A DNA stretch of 39,573 nt, taken from assembly GCA_017962175.1 (NCBI GenBank), contig JAGCVU010000109.1, positions 1 through 39,573 of the forward strand, in the 5' to 3' direction. Made by a program: the position numbers and the translations under genes. The DNA is from Bacteroidales bacterium. GTDB taxonomy: Bacteria > Bacteroidota > Bacteroidia > Bacteroidales > UBA3824. The notes beneath the pieces are model-generated. The model was given only the letters and a program-made list of their open reading frames with translations, was not told the DNA's origin and searched no databases. Shown here piece after piece: positions 17,201 through 25,250 of this stretch. How positions within the stretch are numbered: position 1 is the first letter of the stretch; each line of letters begins with the position of its first letter.

Positions 17201-20200
17201 AGAAGGTATCGTTTATGTAGGGAGTCTTAATGTCGGGCGTCTTAGTGGCGAAGGTGTTATTGCTCAAAATATCCTTGGTGATGGGCTAAATACTGCCCAT
17301 ATTGAAGATATATCATCATTTGCAAAAGAACCTAATTCGTGGATGATGTACATACTTAATGCTAATGTTCAAAATGTGGAGGGATATCCTGAAATACCGA
17401 ACTTGGCGTTGGAAAACCCATACCAGTTTTCATTTGGTACTACTGATCAACATATAAATTATGATTTGAATATGCGCGGACAAGTTTATTATCAATTCCC
17501 GCAAGGTGAGGGAGGTAATTTGACTGTTGGTCGCGACCTTTATATTGGTGATTGGCAAGGTGCTAGAATATTGTTTAATGCACAAGGAAGCATCCATACT
17601 TTAACTGTTAAAGGTGATGTTATATTAACACGAAACGGTAACAAAACCGCATATAATAAAGGTGACAGAAATATTACGGTAAGTGGTACGCCCAATAAAC
17701 CTTTATTAGAACACCGATTAATTGTTGGAGGCGATATTAGCCTTGGTAGTAAAAAATTAGAATTGTATAAAACTTCAGGTAAAAATCTTACGGGCATCGT
17801 GCTTGAATTGAATGGTTCAGAAGATGCAGAGTTTATTCATACCGATCCTTATGGAGATTCATCAGAGCCCAAGTTTTGGAAAATAGTAATGAACAAAGAA
17901 GCTGGCAAGACATTTACCATCAATCGTGATTTTGAACTAAAATCTGCATGTGATGCTTACTCTGGTGGAACAATCAAGCCCATTACTATGACAAGCGGAC
18001 ACCTTATTATTAATAACTTCAAGCCCACTGTTGAACCTGGCGAAGAACCAGTATCTACAAAGGATTATGTCCTCAGTAATGGCGGTGGCGATTTTGTTAT
18101 TGGCACCGATGCTATACTGACCACCACTGGCGATATGGCAAAATACATTGTTAAAAATTCGGGTATTAAACTTTTTGGTGGTCTTAGAATTGGAGATTGT
18201 GCACAATGGGAGGTAGATAATTCTATTGAATATTCCGAATCTGGCAAAAGCGAGATAACTATTACTAATGCCACTTTAACGGTAGGTCAGCAAATTCGTC
18301 CTCCTGTTGCGGCAGGCGGTTCGCTATTGCTCAATCTTTACAAAGGTGAAGATGAAAGTGCTTGCAGTCCTATTCTCAATGTTGGAACTAAGAGTATACC
18401 CAACAATCAACACGGCATATTGGAACTTGAAAATATGAGCCGATTGAATATGGACGATGGCGCAGTTATTAATATTTTCAATTTGGCAAACCTTACAACA
18501 GTCCCCGACATCAACCTCGATCCTGCAAGGTCTGAAATCAACAAGAATGCGTCGTTTGTGATAAATACCAATAACTCAGAAAAATATGCTACCATTTTAT
18601 CTAAGATAGCCATTCCTAACCTTACTGTTAAAAGTGGTTCTTGCCTTAAAATGATGTCAAACGACCTTACAGTTATTGGCAAGCTCAATATAGAAGAGGA
18701 CGCTAAGTTTGCTACAGGAGGTTATAAATTATTCCTAAAAGGTGATGTTAATTGTGAAGGTTTATTTAACCATGAAAACAACACCACATACTTCTGTGGC
18801 AACGAACAACAGAATGTAAACGGTTCAATGACATTTTATAACTTAGAAAAAAATACATCTAACACTGTTAAATTCATTGGAAAAAGAGATGGAGAAACTC
18901 AACAACCGCTTGATGCTATCACAATTCTCAACAATGCCGACTTCCTTGATGGTGAATTTGCTGGCGATATGATTATTACTAAGGGCAATGTTACCAACAA
19001 TGCTATTTACCGTTGTAGCGATGAAAACAATTTTAGCGAGAGCGGTTTTGTTTTCCAAGGTGATGCTCCGCAGATACTAACATCCAACGGAAGCGGTTAT
19101 TTTGACGTTATTCGCCTTAGCAACCCTTCTGGTGTAAAACTTATTACAGGTAATAGTTTTACAGTGGGCACCAAGTTTAAACTTGAAACTGGTACATTCG
19201 ACCTTGGAACTTGTACTATCACAATGGATGTGGATGCTGTGTTTATGCAAGAAGGTCAATTTGGCTATTCGGCATCAAATATGATTCAAGTTTCGGATGC
19301 TTACGCCACTGGCGGTGTTCGCAAAATTTTTGGTGGACCTACTCCCGAAAATACTCCTTATTTTATACCTATCGGCACTACAGGTAAGTATACTCCGGTA
19401 TCTATTACTGCCAATAGCATTAACGAAGGTGCGGCATTTATTATCCGCCCTGTAAATGAGCCGCCAAACTGTATTGAATCATCTGCTTACGACAAAATTC
19501 TCAATTATTATTGGAATATAACCACCGAAAACGTAACTAAGTTTGAGGGCAAGATAGAACTTGTGCATGTGGAAGGTGATGCCAAAACCACTGATGATTG
19601 TGCATTAGAAAATTATATTGCTGCTATTCAGTATAATAGCGATAGTAAGTTTGGAAAAACTTATATATATGATATTGATAATCGCCGTCTTGAATTCGTT
19701 TTCCCTTTAATGAATTCAAATTCGGTAGATAAGAATCTTTCCGGCAAGTACATTGCCGGATGCTCTTCGCAAATTCCCGACAAAGTGCGTGAATATATAT
19801 CAGTTGCAGATGGTGATTGGTTTGGTGAACCTTCTATTTGGCGTACTTATGATTCTGAAGCTAATGAAACCGGTGACGTTCCTGTAGCCCCACCTGTTAA
19901 TGCCATTGTATACATCAATAGCAATGTAACTATTGATAGAACAGTATCTTGCTATGAAACTCATATTCTTAAAGAATTAAATCAAGGTGTTATTCAGCAT
20001 AACTATTTCGGTACAGTATACGGTACTGGTAAGTTAATTTCATATACCGGCGACCTTCCTGCTGGCGTTTACGATGATTTTAATTCTCGTGGACACGGAA
20101 CTATACATTTTAATGGTGATAATTCGTACTCTATTTTAAGCAATATGCCCACCATAAACAATCTTATAATAGATGGCGAGGGTGTTAAAGATTTTCCGAA

Positions 20201-23200
20201 TTTAAATATTCAGATACTCGGTGATCTTACAATTAAAGGTAATGTTGATAACTCTGCCAATGCTGAAATATCGCTTATGGGACATTTGAACTATGAATCG
20301 GGTAAGTTTAATACCGGCGACCTTGGTAAGTCGAAATTGATCTTCAACGGTGATTTTCAGCAAAGGGTATACGGCAGTGACTTTTCTTCCGAGAACTGTA
20401 TCTTCAATATCGTTATTAACAATGAAAAAGGTGTGAAATTTGAAAGGAACGTCTTTATTAAGAACGTTATCGAATTTCAAAAAGGTATTATTGATACTAA
20501 GTCACTAGATGAAGGTATGTTGACACTCGACAATCCTTCACAAGAAGCTGTTATTGGTTACGGTGAACATGCATTTGTTGACGGTCCGTTCTGCAAGCGT
20601 ATCAACAACGGCGAAAAATATACATTCCCCATTGGTTGTGTAAACGGTCAAAAACAATCGCGTTACGGTGAGCTCACCATACAGAATACCGAAACCTACG
20701 GTAGTGTTTTCTGGGTAGCGCAATATTTCTATCAGTGCCATGATGATTGGGATCGTTTAGGAAATGATTTCGCAAGTATATCCTCTAACGAGTATTGGAG
20801 CATCTATGCGTTGAATGGCAATGACTACAAAGCTCAGGTAGTTACTCGTTGGGACAATTTTTCGCAGGTTACACCTCAAACTCTTGGAGTTGAAAATGTT
20901 CGTCAGGTTCATTTCTTCTATGGAGATGAGAATCAAGATAATATGGAATGGCGCATTTCGGGTACAAAACCGCATACCAATAAAGACGGCATAAGCGGTT
21001 ATATTGCATCCGACCAAGTATTAACAATCTCTTCTGATCCTGAAAAACCCGATCTTTTCACTTTCGGCTTTTCTACAGAGCGTAATTATGGTTGGTTAGG
21101 TATAAAGAGCGACGATTGGTTTGATCCTGAAAACTGGGTTTACGAACATATACCATCCAAAAACGTAAAGATTAATCTTGGCGGCAATCCTCCGCATTGG
21201 CCTGTAATAAATTATAATTACGACTATAATTCTGAAAACGACGAAACTCCATATGCTATTTGTCATAGCCTTACATTAAGTGAGGGTGCTAGTTTGGTAA
21301 TCAATTCGCTTGGCGGTCTCACCGTCAACGGCGATGTGGATATTTCAGCTGATTCAAAACTCACACTTTTGTCGGCTACATCGGCTTCGTCTGACAATCA
21401 TACCATTGCACCCACAGGATCGTTGATTTATAAGGGTCAATTTAACGGAAAACTCACATTCCAGCGTTTTGTACGCTGTTGGGAATATGAGCGTATATGT
21501 GTGCCCGTTACCGGATACAATGCCAATGTGTCTAATTTCCTCTATGGTGCTTATATCTATAAATACAATGAGGATTTCAACTTGGATGATAAGAATACAT
21601 ACACTTATAAATCAGGTGAAAACCATTCACAAAACCCTGCTATTTTGGCTAAGGGCTGGGAGCGTCTTTCTTCGCCCACTCCATCAAATCTTCATATGCC
21701 CTACCGTTATTTAAGTAGTTCTAAATTAAAGGCTCACTCAATATCGTTTACCGGCACACCTCTCACTGATGCTACTCAGAATATTGAAATTCCTGTTCAA
21801 TTTACCCCCAACGATGTGGTAACTGACGATGGTTATCAACAAGATATGCTCGACGGTTGGAATTTTGTGGCTAACCCATTTGTATCGTCGTTTGATGCCA
21901 ACGAATTGGTATTCAACAATGTAGATGCTGTTATTTATTTGCACGATAATATCGACAATCAGCCTATTGCTTATGCAGTTGGTCCCGGTATGCAAGTAGG
22001 TGCTGTTACCGACGACAATTGTCGTTACATTGCAGCCGGACAGAGCTTCTTTGTTCACGCTACCAAAGACGTATACACAGATGGCGGTTCAGTTGTATTC
22101 CCGCCCTCAAGTCGTAGCCATGGCGATACTTTCACCAAGGTTAAGAGCGGCAATCAAACTTCCGGTTCTGATAAGGAGAAACTTGTGTTTGTAACCACTG
22201 GCAAGGATGTAAAATACCAAGCTGTAGTTTATTTTGTTGAAGATGCCACTGAGGGTATCGACTCGCGTTACGATGCGTATATGCAGGAGTCTAACAAGAA
22301 AAATATGCTGGCGTTTTACTCGTTTGGTAGCGAATACAATGTTCCGCTTGTGGCCAACGGTTTACCATTCTCAGTAAAAGATGGCGGCGAAATCAGTCTT
22401 GGATACTCTACTGTTTCATCAGGCAAATACACTATTTCATTGCCCGTAAATACTGTGAAAGACGTGATTGTATATCTCAAGGATACTGAGAACAATACTG
22501 TTACTGCTATTTCCGAAGGTTATTCTTGCACAATAGATGTGAAGGCTGGTACTAATAATACACGTTTTAAACTTTTGTTTAAAGCCAATAATGCTCCTGT
22601 AGCTGTGGCTTCGGTTGTTGACACCCGTGCAGCATCTGGCGAGAAGTTTGAACTTGCACTTGGCACTGAACTCTTTGCCGACAACGATCCGGGCGATTAT
22701 GTGGCCAATATTGACGTTACCTCTGATGGAGGCACACTTCCTACTTGGCTCTCTTACGATTATCAAACCGGCACATTCAGCGGCAATCCTTTAACAAGCG
22801 ATGAGGGTGTTTACCATATTGCCATCACTGCCACCGACAGCCACGATGCTAAGTCTGCTCCGTTGACATTTACTATCAAAATTGTTTCTCCGTCGAATAT
22901 TAATAGCAATCCCGATGTAGATGATTTTGATGATTTGTTTACTGTTGAAGATCCTGTTGCGCCCATCATTATCAATCCCAATCCGGCGAGAATAGAGCCG
23001 ATGGAGCCAATATTTGTGGACGTAACCTTACCCGAAGTGGTAGACAATACTGATGTGAGCGTAACTCAACCCGATGGTCAGGGCAATGTTTCTGATCCTT
23101 TGTTTGACAATATGCTTCCGCTTGTAGACGAACCCGTTGTTGACGAGTCGGAGGTGATGTACCCAATTCCCGATCAAGACCTGTACGACGATTTGGATGT

Positions 23201-23432
23201 TAAAGTTTATCCTGTGCCGTCGCATGGTCCTGTTACGGTAGAATTTTCAGCTCTTACACAGGAAACCGGCACTGTTCAGATGACATTGGTTACTATTTCT
23301 GGTCGCGTTATTGTTACCAAAACACTCCAATGCAACTCACTTATGCTCGATCTCACCGGACGTTCCGGCGTATATTTAATACGTTTGGCAACGCCCTCAA
23401 GAACTGTTACCAAACGCATTATAATTCAATAG
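14205..23432 (+). CDS. Giant T9SS-secreted surface protein with repeated beta modules
   Basis: 3075 residues, one uninterrupted frame. A signal peptide (about 1-22, ending VVLADE) is followed by long stretches of beta-helix-like sequence with repeated LTVNG/GNLNV/GDLTI strands. At least four positions start a module with a paired-Trp pattern near residues 34, 907, 1868 and 2300 (e.g. DGDWFGEPSIW, SDDWFDPENW), each leading into strands of the type VKINLGG. Residues about 2794-2896 form a cadherin-like/He_PIG domain (LPTWLSYDYQTGTFSG, YHIAITATDSHD). An acidic, Pro-rich linker follows. The final 81 residues are a T9SS type A sorting domain (VYPVPSHGPV, SGVYLIRL). It should be exported by Sec, moved across the outer membrane by T9SS, and attached to the surface. 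An adhesin role is likely but inferred. Confidence 0.88.
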   Translation: MKTFAKILLLIAFLIPNVVLADEPIILYSHQSTEWTDFNTWTLEPSGKTFINPDRLVPNANTVVVILAGVTVEVPAKDQNDHDILLQCKELTVNGILKLNALPGHEVYGPIKGNGLIDLKADNYPACTINQFITDGGTVVFDGTDVVLTTPHEYSNLKVKDSKLTIAADITCHGSLSVVGEEGTLLLNAPTAENPSKLIIEEDLVVNIGCFVSVAKNSNPFDILVYGNFNNDGTVNLSTRDRYDEEELTSGYANVHFVSDRRNQTVNCNRETNFYRIYMNKGTDATFKLKFTAYNRDNFHLCAPAETDGQNNLILENGTIEIGSNIIFPFLHKTKFTIPSTVTMLVNAGKVNTESSLTSISVLGKLLVQGTGEVNAYDPVNGITLYRQGVLDINSGTINTTRIITGGGEYDYGSYYQTGGIVNVNGITTTDSDFDFSLGNENSGFYIEDGVLNVARRGIQILSGDGSYTVLGGVINLDAADGKNIVINSNSSFPTLNITSSENAAISVSLNARILRVIDNFSIGNNVSLQTNNDVYIGGNLNVEGQFVCNDNTIVFNSSKNSELTLPLNFQFVNLTINKSDNDKTVTANNKFSITNDLTVQTGTFVNGDNNITIAHDIIMGADTKILSGSGQIVLQENLLHTLHSELRAPALFGNLFYVGKVGEGADYNLILNGPIIAKDFKFGAGAKLVELNGHYVEVTGKLSGESETKYFLNNGKVSGGLRLHFTLKKGENRTITFPIGDNATNNTNYFTPAHIVVTGSKITQDFTGSVLVNVVGKSHPNLLSINNMQRYWVVEQKGFDNVAVGAVQYNFDSHTDILTGLLPAGLVAYKGWKQSDIRTIVDNTFSFKLSDYGMLSGDFTCALENDYKIRIYRTRPDCVMEKDEGKDEFDQPITKYRTNNNYYHSSSTWCELDENGDIIYETDANGKPKMQGGKPVYKINGDGYPQATDIAYVYFNRVTIQSDKVANVGQLIFVDSNELYAPDDLEHQPRVQIIYEKKEGIVYVGSLNVGRLSGEGVIAQNILGDGLNTAHIEDISSFAKEPNSWMMYILNANVQNVEGYPEIPNLALENPYQFSFGTTDQHINYDLNMRGQVYYQFPQGEGGNLTVGRDLYIGDWQGARILFNAQGSIHTLTVKGDVILTRNGNKTAYNKGDRNITVSGTPNKPLLEHRLIVGGDISLGSKKLELYKTSGKNLTGIVLELNGSEDAEFIHTDPYGDSSEPKFWKIVMNKEAGKTFTINRDFELKSACDAYSGGTIKPITMTSGHLIINNFKPTVEPGEEPVSTKDYVLSNGGGDFVIGTDAILTTTGDMAKYIVKNSGIKLFGGLRIGDCAQWEVDNSIEYSESGKSEITITNATLTVGQQIRPPVAAGGSLLLNLYKGEDESACSPILNVGTKSIPNNQHGILELENMSRLNMDDGAVINIFNLANLTTVPDINLDPARSEINKNASFVINTNNSEKYATILSKIAIPNLTVKSGSCLKMMSNDLTVIGKLNIEEDAKFATGGYKLFLKGDVNCEGLFNHENNTTYFCGNEQQNVNGSMTFYNLEKNTSNTVKFIGKRDGETQQPLDAITILNNADFLDGEFAGDMIITKGNVTNNAIYRCSDENNFSESGFVFQGDAPQILTSNGSGYFDVIRLSNPSGVKLITGNSFTVGTKFKLETGTFDLGTCTITMDVDAVFMQEGQFGYSASNMIQVSDAYATGGVRKIFGGPTPENTPYFIPIGTTGKYTPVSITANSINEGAAFIIRPVNEPPNCIESSAYDKILNYYWNITTENVTKFEGKIELVHVEGDAKTTDDCALENYIAAIQYNSDSKFGKTYIYDIDNRRLEFVFPLMNSNSVDKNLSGKYIAGCSSQIPDKVREYISVADGDWFGEPSIWRTYDSEANETGDVPVAPPVNAIVYINSNVTIDRTVSCYETHILKELNQGVIQHNYFGTVYGTGKLISYTGDLPAGVYDDFNSRGHGTIHFNGDNSYSILSNMPTINNLIIDGEGVKDFPNLNIQILGDLTIKGNVDNSANAEISLMGHLNYESGKFNTGDLGKSKLIFNGDFQQRVYGSDFSSENCIFNIVINNEKGVKFERNVFIKNVIEFQKGIIDTKSLDEGMLTLDNPSQEAVIGYGEHAFVDGPFCKRINNGEKYTFPIGCVNGQKQSRYGELTIQNTETYGSVFWVAQYFYQCHDDWDRLGNDFASISSNEYWSIYALNGNDYKAQVVTRWDNFSQVTPQTLGVENVRQVHFFYGDENQDNMEWRISGTKPHTNKDGISGYIASDQVLTISSDPEKPDLFTFGFSTERNYGWLGIKSDDWFDPENWVYEHIPSKNVKINLGGNPPHWPVINYNYDYNSENDETPYAICHSLTLSEGASLVINSLGGLTVNGDVDISADSKLTLLSATSASSDNHTIAPTGSLIYKGQFNGKLTFQRFVRCWEYERICVPVTGYNANVSNFLYGAYIYKYNEDFNLDDKNTYTYKSGENHSQNPAILAKGWERLSSPTPSNLHMPYRYLSSSKLKAHSISFTGTPLTDATQNIEIPVQFTPNDVVTDDGYQQDMLDGWNFVANPFVSSFDANELVFNNVDAVIYLHDNIDNQPIAYAVGPGMQVGAVTDDNCRYIAAGQSFFVHATKDVYTDGGSVVFPPSSRSHGDTFTKVKSGNQTSGSDKEKLVFVTTGKDVKYQAVVYFVEDATEGIDSRYDAYMQESNKKNMLAFYSFGSEYNVPLVANGLPFSVKDGGEISLGYSTVSSGKYTISLPVNTVKDVIVYLKDTENNTVTAISEGYSCTIDVKAGTNNTRFKLLFKANNAPVAVASVVDTRAASGEKFELALGTELFADNDPGDYVANIDVTSDGGTLPTWLSYDYQTGTFSGNPLTSDEGVYHIAITATDSHDAKSAPLTFTIKIVSPSNINSNPDVDDFDDLFTVEDPVAPIIINPNPARIEPMEPIFVDVTLPEVVDNTDVSVTQPDGQGNVSDPLFDNMLPLVDEPVVDESEVMYPIPDQDLYDDLDVKVYPVPSHGPVTVEFSALTQETGTVQMTLVTISGRVIVTKTLQCNSLMLDLTGRSGVYLIRLATPSRTVTKRIIIQ

Positions 23433-23447
23433 GATAGGAGATATATT

Positions 23448-24743
23448 TTAGAATCTTGCAGAGGTGGATTCCTTAAATTTAAGGATTTCCACCTCTATTT
23501 GTTGTCCCCCTTGTATAGAGTGCATAAAGGCTTCTTCCTTAGAGGGAAACTGATGAGCGTATTTGTTGATGAGGCCTTCGGCTTCAGCTTTGAGGTTGTA
23601 GTCGGCACGTTTAGCTTTGGCTGCGTAGTCGGCTGCTACCCAATATATTTTTCCGCGATCAAAAGCATCGCTTGCAAGGCTTGGTGCGTTGGCTCCGTAA
23701 ATGGCAGCTATAAGCAAAAGCGGTTTGCCGTATTCGGCGTTGAGGTCAGCTGATTTTTTGGCAAACGACACGGCGTCGTAATATTTATGCAACATTCCGA
23801 AAGCTGATGCGGTTTCGTACAGATATTCAGATTTTTGGATGTTGTCGGTAGTTTTTTGAGCCGCTTCTTGATAGTATTCTGCTGCTTTGTCCCATTTTTG
23901 ACTGCGTTTGTAGTATCGGGCAATAGCCGAAGCAGCTTCTGCGGTGGGATTGTTTTGGTACATAATTTCCGAAGCTTTGGCATAAGAGTCGCTGTTGTCG
24001 CAGTTGATACATTGAAGCACTTTGCAGAGTATTTCGGCATTGTTGTCGATTTCGTTTTGAGTGGTAAGAGAGTCTACTGCGTGTACAAGCAGTTTTTGAT
24101 TGAGTTTTGCACTTCCGTTTTTAACAGCGGTGAATACCGATTCGGCGTTTTTGTTGTAGTTGTTGTCTTTATTGCCCGATGCTATGTTGGTGTAAAGTGC
24201 ATTTAATACCGGCATTGTGCATGAGCAGTATTTCGCCACTGTGATTTTTTTAGCAGCGGCAAGGCTTGCTGCCAATTGAAGATACGATGATGCTACTGAA
24301 ATTTCAGGGTCGTTTTTGTAGAGTGTTATAGATTGGTCTAACAGTTCAAAAGCCTCTTTATATCCGTTGTCAGATTTGCGGAGTTTCATAATGTCGATTC
24401 CGCAGCGACCCAAAACATTGGCAGAATCGCCGAAATATTGGATACGTTGCATATATATAGCTTTGATGGTGTCGGTGTAAGCGTTGGCAGCATTGGCGTC
24501 TTTGGCTTGGGCATAAAGTCCTTTGTAAATTTTCACACCGTCGATGTACATTTGTTTGCTGTATTTAGGGTCTTTGGCAAACAATTCTTGAAATGGTGCG
24601 GCGGCATATGAATATGCCTCAACGTCTAAAAGTGATTTGTAGAGCGAATGGTTTCTGATGCTCTCCTCGTTTTTTTCTTGTGCAGAAATTGTGTTTGCAC
24701 CTGCGGCTAATAACAATGCCGCTACAATTAAAATCTTCTTCAT
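23448..24743 (-). CDS. Exported TPR-repeat protein
   Basis: 431 residues with a signal peptide (MKKILIVAALLLAAGA, cleavage near ISAQ), so periplasmic or outer-membrane associated. The body is all-helical, with degenerate tetratricopeptide repeats. The clearest lie in the C-terminal half (about 265-350: AIARYYKRSQKWDKAAEYYQ, then YETASAFGMLHKYYDAVSFA), and the last helix has sequential Ala-rich turns. TPR proteins serve as protein-binding scaffolds and the partner here is unknown. It converges on the giant T9SS gene with only 15 bp between stops, and its 3' coding end contains a strong palindrome that may serve as terminator. Confidence 0.8.
   Translation of the reverse strand: MKKILIVAALLLAAGANTISAQEKNEESIRNHSLYKSLLDVEAYSYAAAPFQELFAKDPKYSKQMYIDGVKIYKGLYAQAKDANAANAYTDTIKAIYMQRIQYFGDSANVLGRCGIDIMKLRKSDNGYKEAFELLDQSITLYKNDPEISVASSYLQLAASLAAAKKITVAKYCSCTMPVLNALYTNIASGNKDNNYNKNAESVFTAVKNGSAKLNQKLLVHAVDSLTTQNEIDNNAEILCKVLQCINCDNSDSYAKASEIMYQNNPTAEAASAIARYYKRSQKWDKAAEYYQEAAQKTTDNIQKSEYLYETASAFGMLHKYYDAVSFAKKSADLNAEYGKPLLLIAAIYGANAPSLASDAFDRGKIYWVAADYAAKAKRADYNLKAEAEGLINKYAHQFPSKEEAFMHSIQGGQQIEVEILKFKESTSARF
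23460..23496. terminator. Near-perfect 37-nt palindrome in the end of the TPR gene; possible terminator
   Basis: AGAGGTGGA (23460-23468) pairs with TCCACCTCT (23488-23496), and the inner TCCTTAAATTTAAGGA (23470-23485) is self-complementary. This gives 17 pairs interrupted by a 1x2 internal loop. It starts 28 bp after the stop of the giant gene and lies within the last codons of the TPR gene. There is no long T-tract on either side, so intrinsic termination is plausible but not proven. Confidence 0.5.
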
Positions 24744-24778
24744 GATTCTTTCTTTTTATAACCTTTATTATTTCGGTA

Positions 24779-24786
24779 CAAAGGTA
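24779..24786 (-). promoter_or_regulatory. -7 promoter element of the TPR gene
   Basis: On the minus strand this reads TACCTTTG followed by TACC, identical to the -7 of the tRNA and rRNA P1 promoters. It lies about 36 bp upstream of the ATG. The -33 position (about 24806) is degenerate. Confidence 0.5.
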
Positions 24787-24862
24787 GAAAGAGTGAAGGT
24801 AAATGCTAATTTAGTAATTCTGAAGTAATTATTATTTCTGTGTGGGGAAAGATAACTATGTT

Positions 24863-24894
24863 TTTGGTTTTTTACAAATTAATACCTTACTTTG
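24863..24894 (+). promoter_or_regulatory. Promoter of the pseudo-caspase/patatin operon
   Basis: TTTG (24863-24866), a 20-bp spacer, then TTACTTTG (24887-24894), one mismatch from TAnnTTTG, 27 bp before the ATG at 24922. It lies back to back with the TPR gene's promoter. Confidence 0.45.
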
Positions 24895-24921
24895 CCAGCT
24901 GAAATATAAACTAATAAAACA

Positions 24922-25233
24922 ATGGAAACTCACAAACGTGGACAAATCAACAAATACGACACCGTATGGTTCGGAATGTTGTCGGGCATAGTTGTTCCGG
25001 CAATTGTATTGCTTCTTTTTTGGTATGTAAAGTTCTATCCAACTGTTTCTTTGGAGACTTTTTTTACTGTTCAGTTTAAACCTGAGGTGATAATGAAAAT
25101 CGTAAGCCTTTGTGCGCTGCCCGACCTTCTTGTTTTCTATATCTTTACACGCAACAATATGTATAGAGCTGGCAAGGGTATGATTGGTGCCGTGATTTTG
25201 CTTATCATCATTACTTTGATTATCAAACTTTAA
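24922..25233 (+). CDS. Small three-helix membrane protein
   Basis: 103 residues, family not recognised. After a hydrophilic start (METHKRGQINKYD) there are three hydrophobic segments at about 15-38, 58-77 and 86-102, and the protein ends immediately after the last one in IIKL. It has no signal peptide and no catalytic motif. It is probably an inner-membrane protein. It is the first gene after the promoter, 17 bp before the caspase-fold gene, so it belongs to the same operon as that gene and the patatin gene. Confidence 0.65.
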   Translation: METHKRGQINKYDTVWFGMLSGIVVPAIVLLLFWYVKFYPTVSLETFFTVQFKPEVIMKIVSLCALPDLLVFYIFTRNNMYRAGKGMIGAVILLIIITLIIKL

Positions 25234-25250
25234 AATATATCAACTATTAG

